NCBI GenBank assembly: GCA_025201375.1
Contig: JAIWZP010000031.1
Location: forward strand, 1-64,000
Origin: Gongronella butleri
Taxonomy: Eukaryota > Mucoromycota > Mucoromycetes > Mucorales > Cunninghamellaceae
Length of the DNA: 64,000 nt
Direction of reading: 5' to 3'
Position 1 is the first letter of the stretch; each line of letters opens with the position of its first letter. The notes beneath the pieces were generated by a model, which saw nothing but the letters and a program-made list of their open reading frames with translations, did not search any database and was not told the origin of the DNA. The position numbers were made by a program, and so were the translations under genes. Positions 58,544-64,000 of the stretch are shown piece after piece.

Positions 58544-58551
58544 CTTTTATA
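58544..58551 (-). promoter_or_regulatory. TATA box (TATAAAAG) for the zinc-finger gene
   Basis: On the minus strand, GCTATAAAAGACG lies about 126 bp upstream of the ATG at 58418. The interval to the ATG is CT-rich in the sense direction, as in other leaders here. The divergent NAD kinase gene starts 625 bp away. Confidence 0.5.
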
Positions 58552-59042
58552 GCTTTTTTCCAAATGGCAGAAAAAGAAAACGAGAAGCCGCCAAGCAAGC
58601 AAAAGGAGGAAAGAAGCCAAAAGGAAGGAGTGAAATGAGCGACAAGAGCGGATTTTCCCTTTTTATAGTCTACAGCGCCTCATTTTTGCAAAAAACTGAA
58701 AAAAAACGTGGCTTGCTTTGTGCACACCATCCCTTTTTCAACCCCTCCCCCCACCCACTCCTGTCTTTTTTTTTTTTTCTCGCTCTCCCAGCAACCCTAA
58801 AAAAAAAGAAATCGGCGCCAAGCCTTGCGCCTCTGCCTTTTTTTTTTTATTTCGCGCGGCAAGGCACGACGCCAAAAAGGGCCCGTGGCGCCGGTCATGG
58901 TGGTTGACGTGTGTGCGTTGCCTCTTTGGGAACTCCGCCGCTTTGAAAAAAGAAAGGGATTGCCCCCGCCGCAAATCGGTCTTTTCCTTCTCCTTCCTCT
59001 TTTTTTCGCTTATTCGTTGATTCTTTTCGTTTTTCTCTTGCC

Positions 59043-61767
59043 ATGAACAGTCTCAACTGCTCGGAACTCAAGCACGATCTGCCTACAAGCAAGCCACGCA
59101 CATCCAAGGGGCGCAAGTCGGTCACTTCCTTTGCTGCGTGTCTGTCGGATAAGGCTGGCGAGGTGCGAGAAGAGACAAAGCGCATTGGTAAGCATTTTAC
59201 ACCTAGGGCTCGTCTTGCCACTTTTTGCTTACAATTTCTTTCTATTTTTTTTTTTTTGAATTGAAACAGGGCGTGCACGTGTAAAATGGGACAATCCGCG
59301 ATCTGTGATGATCATCACCAAGCCAGGCGATACCTCGCTCATTGCCATGACTCGCGAGCTTGCTCTTTGGCTCATCCTTACCCCACGCGGGGGTCAGCCC
59401 TCCACACTCTCCGTGTAAGCCTCCAAATGGGCGTCCCATCTCGAGCAATTGGGCTTTTTTTTTCTTGTGTTTTACTTGAATTGTGCTTGCTGACGCGTCT
59501 TTTTTTTCTGTTTTTGGGTATTGCAGGTATGTGGACGAGAAGCTACGCGCGTCCACGCGGTTCAAATATCGCAAGATTGGCCGGTTCTATCCCGAAACGC
59601 GGGATCGACTCTTATTTTGGAATCCAGAGCTGATTGCCAGTGATCCTCGCCGTTTTGACTTTGTTATCACGGTAAGCGAGGGCGTGTTGAGGGATTGGGA
59701 AAAAGGACAAGAACGACAAACAATTGATGGGCTCGATCTCTCATTTTCATCTTTTTTTTTTTTTTTTGCATTTTTGATGACAACAGCTTGGGGGCGATGG
59801 CACAGTAAGTTTATTTGCATTTGTGGGTGGGAAAAATCGGATCACGGAAAGGGGAAAATTGGCTACCGATGCTAGGATAAGGGGGAGGCGCAAATGGTGC
59901 TCATTGTGTCACGCTTTTTTTTTTCCTTCTTTTTTTGCAGGTTTTGTTCACATCATGGCTGTTTCAAAACTTTGTGCCGCCGGTGATTCCGTTTCATTTG
60001 GGCTCGTTGGGGTTCCTGACGCCCTTCAATTTTGACCACTATGACCGATACCTTGCGAATGCGATGGACAATGGCGTGCGGCTGAATTTACGCGGGCGCC
60101 TGTGCTGCACCGTGTATAGGCGCGTGCCTGACCCGGACCAGCACCATGTCTCTCAGGGCGACGACGCGCGCGTCAAGCTGCGTAACATCAAGCGCAACAC
60201 CATCACAGGCAAGATCACCGTCGGCGGATGGTGCAAAAAGGCGGGAAAAAAGAAAGTCAACAAATTTGGCGAGCTTGATGGCATGCTGATTGACGAGCAC
60301 GGCCACGCGCGCTGCCAAAAGGACGGCGACCACGACCATCACCATGCCGACGATCACGACACCACGCATGATGCCGAGGATGGCCTTTCAACAACGGATG
60401 ACGATGAGGAAGACTACGAGGATGAGGAAGAATCGGATGACGGACTCGAAGTGCGCCGCCGCGTGCCTTGCTTCACGACGGTCCCTGTGCAACGCTACCA
60501 CGTCATCAATGACCTCGTCGTTGACCGCGGACCAAGTCCGTACGTCAGCCAACTCGAGCTCTTTGGGGACGATCGCCATCTGACCACCGTTCAGGCCGAT
60601 GGACTGGCCATTTCCACACCCACAGGAAGCACCGCCTACTCGGTAAACACAAGAGGATGACTAAAAAGAATTGGAAAAATTTGGAAAAATTTGGCTCTTT
60701 ACAAAGAAAAAAAAAACGCTCACGTTCCCTTTTTTCGTTTAAAAGTTGTCTGCCGGCGGGTCGCTGACTCACCCCGAGATCCATGCCATCCTCATCACAC
60801 CCATTTGCCCGCATACCCTGTCATTCCGCCCCACTCTCGTCCCTGATTCCATGGAATTGCGCATTTGTGTGCCGTACAATTCGCGCAGCACCGCCTGGGC
60901 CAGCTTTGACGGTCGTGGACGCGTCGAATTACGACGTAAGTTTGCCACGACAAACAACAATGACAACAAAAAAAGAAAAAAATGGGGAAAATTTGAAAAT
61001 TGATGTGTTTGTTCTTTTTTTTTCTCATTTTCTTTTTTGCAGAGGGCGACCACATCAAGGTGACGGCGTCCAAGCACCCGTTTCCGACGGTGTGCAAGGA
61101 GGATCAAGCGTCGGATTGGTTCAATTCGTTGCAAAATTGCCTGCATTGGAACAAGCGCCAGCGTCAAAAGTCGTTTGCCGTCGTCGAGTCCAACCCGAAA
61201 TCCAGCCGCTCGCCATCATCGCAACGCCATGCTAGCAATAGCAGCAGCAGCAGCAGCGGTGGCCCTGCGACACCGGCCGCCGCCAATGCACCGACGCTAA
61301 CACCACTACAACAACAGCAACAGGGGCAATTGCCACCTCCACAATTGAGCACGACGCCAAAGGGCGGATCCACGACGTCGCTGCGCAACATGATGATGGC
61401 CGCGCGGCGCACCCCATACTCGCCATCCACGTCATCAGCGTCGTCGGAAAATGGCCACGATGAGATTTTTGGCATTTTCAGTGATGACGACCCGTACGCG
61501 CGCACCAGCCCCGACGACGATCCCTTTGATGAATTCGGCGACGACGATGACTCGGACCAAGACGACTTGGACTCCGATGTCGACGACCTCACCAGCTTTT
61601 ACGCGTCGCCCGTCGATGGCAATGCGCAGCGTCGTGCATCTGCCCCCGACGCCCTCACTGATCCGCCACGCAGGAGACAAGGGAGCCGCAATTTCGAGGG
61701 CTGGGATGATGACGAAATTGTCCGCGGCAGACTCAATGCCGAAATCCGACGCGCTGGATCAAAGTGA
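59043..61767 (+). CDS. ATP-NAD kinase (Utr1/Pos5 family)
   Basis: Phosphorylates NAD(H) to NADP(H). Seven exons (59043-59187, 59270-59414, 59527-59671, 59787-59804, 59941-60642, 60746-60935, 61043-61767) give 689 codons. The GGDGT catalytic motif is residues 147-151 (LGGDGT), coded entirely by the 18-nt exon 4. The rest of the core is clear: [57 protein letters not shown] and [13 protein letters not shown]. An acidic, His-rich insert of about 90 residues ([28 protein letters not shown]) sits inside the catalytic domain before the VPCFTTVP block. The C-terminal 190 residues are Ser/Gln/Asp-rich and disordered. No clear mitochondrial presequence is seen, so a cytosolic Utr1-like enzyme is more likely. 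Confidence 0.95.
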
Positions 61768-62128
61768 TGCAACCCAAAAAAAAACAAGAAAAAATGCTCA
61801 GCACGTCCCAAATTGACCCGCACCTTCGCCACTCTCACGCACTCATGCCTTTTTCAGCTACAATTCCACATACACTTGCTATATACCTTGAAATAAATCG
61901 ACCACTGAGCTCGTTTACTCTTTTTTTTTTAAAAAAAAAAAAAAAAAGAGAGACAGCGCGTAGCGCATCTTTCGGACTTTTGTTCTGCCTTTTCAGTTGC
62001 ATTTTATTTTATTTTATTATCTTTGTAGCGAGGAATGGCAAACTAAGCATTAAAGTGGTACGAAATTGGGGCAAAAGGGAAGCTGATACAAAAAGGAAAG
62101 CGCGCCCAAAAATGGCCCGCGGGTTGAT
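61768..62128. other. Convergent 3' flanks of NAD kinase and the Kre9-like gene
   Basis: 361 bp with a T10 and A15 pair at 61921-61946, no frame of interest, and AT-rich polyadenylation-type sequence (CTTGAAATAAATCG at about 61888). Confidence 0.5.
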
Positions 62129-63255
62129 TCAAAGCCACGCGACGACGGCAGCTCCCACAGTGGCAAGCAACGCCATAGGTTGCCATTGCGTGGCAACGGC
62201 CGCGGACAGTTTTTTATCATCCTGGGGCGCATCATCATGTGCAGCATGGCTATCAGCGGCTCCCTGCGTGGCCTGCGGGTGGCCCGAGGGGCTCTGGGGC
62301 GACGCCGACTCGGGTGATGACTTTTTGTCGTTGCCATTGCTGGATGGGCCGCTCAAAGGGGGGAAGCTCATCGTGCCATCTTGTCGAATAAAATAAAATA
62401 AAAAAGGGCATCAGTCATCCAGCACACGCCCTCAGTTGCTTCCTTTTTTGCTTTTCTTTTTGTCTCCTCACCTTGCATGCGGATGGGTTTGGTGTCAAAG
62501 GAGCCCTTGCCGTCAAACTTGAACACGCCTGAGTAATACCACACATTTTGATCTTTTTGTCCGATGCGCAGCCAATACGTGCCCGAGGCGAAATCATTCA
62601 GGTGGTTGACCTGTGCCAAAATAAAGGTACATCGTCAAAAAAAAATAATGTGCCATGCGACAATGTGCAGCTGGACGCCCCCCCCCAATCCTATCGTTCC
62701 CTACGCCACACTTTGTGTACGACAAATGCATCTCGCGCGAACCATGGCCCGCGGCCGCTTTTTGTTTACCTCCAATTGCTGCTTGCCGCATTTGATGGGG
62801 TTCTTGGGATCCGTTGCCGCTGCAACGACTCTAAAAATCGCGTCAATGGGATAAAATCGCGGTAAAAAAAAGCGCGTCACTCACTTGGCATTGGTCGCGT
62901 CACCCGTCAGCATCTCAATAAAACACGGCTTGTCCACATCCTGCGCGTCCGAGATCCACGAAATCATTGCCTTGTCACCAGCTTTCTAATCTCACACAAG
63001 AAATAAAAACAAATCATCAGACATTTGTGCGCGTAAAATAAACAAAAAAAAAAAAACATGTACCCAAGCGGGCGATTGCGTCCAAGGCTCCTTGAACTAT
63101 CATTGGATGCGCAAAAAGGGTAAATAAGAACTCATGTGTAACGCGGATCAGGATGGCAATTCATGCATGACGTGCTTGAAAGGTTGAAATCTTACAGTGA
63201 TGATGGCATTGGCCATCGAGACGACGGCAGCAAGCGCAAGGACAGTGCTCTTCAT
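62129..63255 (-). CDS. Secreted GPI-anchored Kre9/Knh1-like cell-wall protein
   Basis: Six exons (63255-63196, 63096-63064, 62985-62885, 62830-62770, 62610-62472, 62379-62129) give 214 codons. The start MKSTVLALAAVVSMANA is a classical signal peptide. The mature part is an Ig-like Kre9/KNH N-terminal domain: KEPWTQSPAWKAGDKAMISW, two cysteines (C in KPCFIEML and in IKCGKQ), NDFASGTYWLRIG and YYSGVFKF. Then follow a Ser/Pro/Asp-rich linker and a hydrophobic C terminus (MALLATVGAAVVAWL), as expected for a GPI signal. Related proteins act in beta-1,6-glucan and wall assembly; function here is inferred. The weakest part of the model is exon 2 (33 nt). Tandem with RLP24 on the minus strand. Confidence 0.87.
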
Positions 63256-63731
63256 CGTGTGGTGCTAAGCTGGTGAAGAAAAAAAGACCGCAAATGGGAG
63301 GGAGATCAGAGGATATGCAATGGTTGAAAAAGTGAAGAAAAAAAGACTACCATTAAAAAAAAAGTCGCTCGTTATAAACGTCGGCAGCCCATCGGCCAGT
63401 TTGACCCATGAGTGTGGCCTTGGATAGTTTCAGCGGCCATGTTTGTTTGTTCGCACGTTTAAGACGGCAGAAAATAAGGTCTTGTCGCAGAAACAAGCAA
63501 AATAACAAGCAAAAAAAAAGTTTATTATTGTGTGCTGTGTTGTAACAATGAAAAATGGGATGCATAAAGAAGGGACAGGGAACTGAAACGCGGGGGATGA
63601 GGGTAAAAAAAAAAAAAGGAGGAAAGAAAAAAAGAGGGATGGAGAGACAGTGACAAGCGATTTGAGCGAGGACACAAATAGAGGGGGAGAGAAACGAGGG
63701 GAATACACTAAAAAGAGGGAGGGGATGCGAT
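63256..63731. other. Intergenic region between RLP24 and the Kre9-like gene
   Basis: 476 bp. The first half should hold the promoter of the Kre9-like gene. The second half is the 3' flank of RLP24. A-tracts at 63356-63363 and 63606-63617. No gene or repeat recognised. Confidence 0.5.
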
Positions 63732-64000
63732 CTATTCCTCCATGTCCATGGATTTGACTTGCTCTTGTTCGACCTTGGCGGCTTGGTAGCGCTTCTTGGC
63801 CTCGAGGGGAGCCATTTCGATGTTTTGCTCGACGAGTCGCAGGTTTTCGGCCTTTTCCATGTCGGTCTTGCCGGCCATGCGGTTCTTGTAAAAGACACGC
63901 TCGCGCTTGGCACGAATCTCCTGCACACGCTTCATGGCCTTGATCGTCGTCGCCATCAAATTACGATCGTAGCGCACAGGCACATTGCGGCGCTTCTCAA
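63732..64000 (-). CDS. RLP24: Ribosome biogenesis protein RLP24 (3' part; gene runs off the window)
   Basis: The last 88 codons of a larger gene, open to the window edge. [34 protein letters not shown], then [10 protein letters not shown], is diagnostic of RLP24, the L24e-like placeholder on pre-60S particles that recruits the Drg1 AAA ATPase. The charged C-terminal tail ends in SMDMEE. The L24e zinc-ribbon part lies beyond 64000. No intron is seen in this part. Confidence 0.93.
   Translation of the reverse strand, partial: EKRRNVPVRYDRNLMATTIKAMKRVQEIRAKRERVFYKNRMAGKTDMEKAENLRLVEQNIEMAPLEAKKRYQAAKVEQEQVKSMDMEE

Overview
The window is nuclear DNA of a filamentous fungus. Genes are close together, lie on both strands and are split by many short introns (mostly 50-140 nt) with GTAAGN or GTAAAA donors and T-rich ends before AG. 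The gene set is fungal: an AzgA-type purine permease, a C-24(28) sterol reductase (ERG4), a Kre9/Knh1-like GPI-anchored wall protein, a PX-PH phospholipase D and a CDC25-type RasGEF. The intron density, the wall-protein type and the homopolymer-rich introns suggest an early-diverging lineage such as Mucoromycota. That placement is inference, because no rRNA or marker gene is present. No tRNA, rRNA or CRISPR array was found. All CDS coordinates run from start codon to stop codon; exon junctions were placed by hand so that phase is kept and conserved motifs are restored.

Layout. 1-4557 is a repeat-rich region with a 1-kb foldback element and no supported gene. 4558-6786 (-) is an AzgA purine permease with four GATA sites upstream. 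7.0-10.3 kb looks non-coding. 10.3-16.5 kb is a tight cluster: SUS1/ENY2 (+), NAA10 (-) and an importin-13-like karyopherin (+), the last two sharing a 150-bp divergent promoter. 16.7-19.0 kb (+) is an unrecognised Ser/Thr/Gln-rich protein. 19.3-22.3 kb holds argininosuccinate lyase (-) and an intronless bacterial-looking GNAT acetyltransferase (+). 24.5-30.6 kb (-) holds a phospholipase D1 homologue with an ArfGAP just upstream. 31.9-33.5 kb (+) is an alpha-methylacyl-CoA racemase. 34.3-37.1 kb holds a divergent pair, an EF-hand protein (-) and an R3H-domain protein (+). 37.4-39.2 kb (+) is ERG4.

39.2-43.9 kb is a second repeat-rich region. It carries a relative of the first foldback element plus several direct repeats. 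43.9-49.4 kb (+) holds a RasGEF; whether its N-terminal third is a separate gene is unresolved. 50.9-53.8 kb (+) is a PHD/extended-PHD chromatin reader of AF10 type. 53.8-56.5 kb looks non-coding. 56.5-58.4 kb (-) is a C2H2 zinc-finger factor, divergent from an NAD kinase (59.0-61.8 kb, +) whose GGDGT motif sits on an 18-nt exon. The window ends with a Kre9-like GPI protein (-) and the 3' part of RLP24 (-).

The genes are mostly unrelated housekeeping functions. Two neighbourhoods may be functional: the ArfGAP/phospholipase D pair (Arf and lipid signalling), and the purine permease under nitrogen-type GATA sites. The most unusual signals are the long-armed foldback elements, introns with facing A- and T-tracts, two GC-AG introns (one in SUS1), and the NAD kinase micro-exon.
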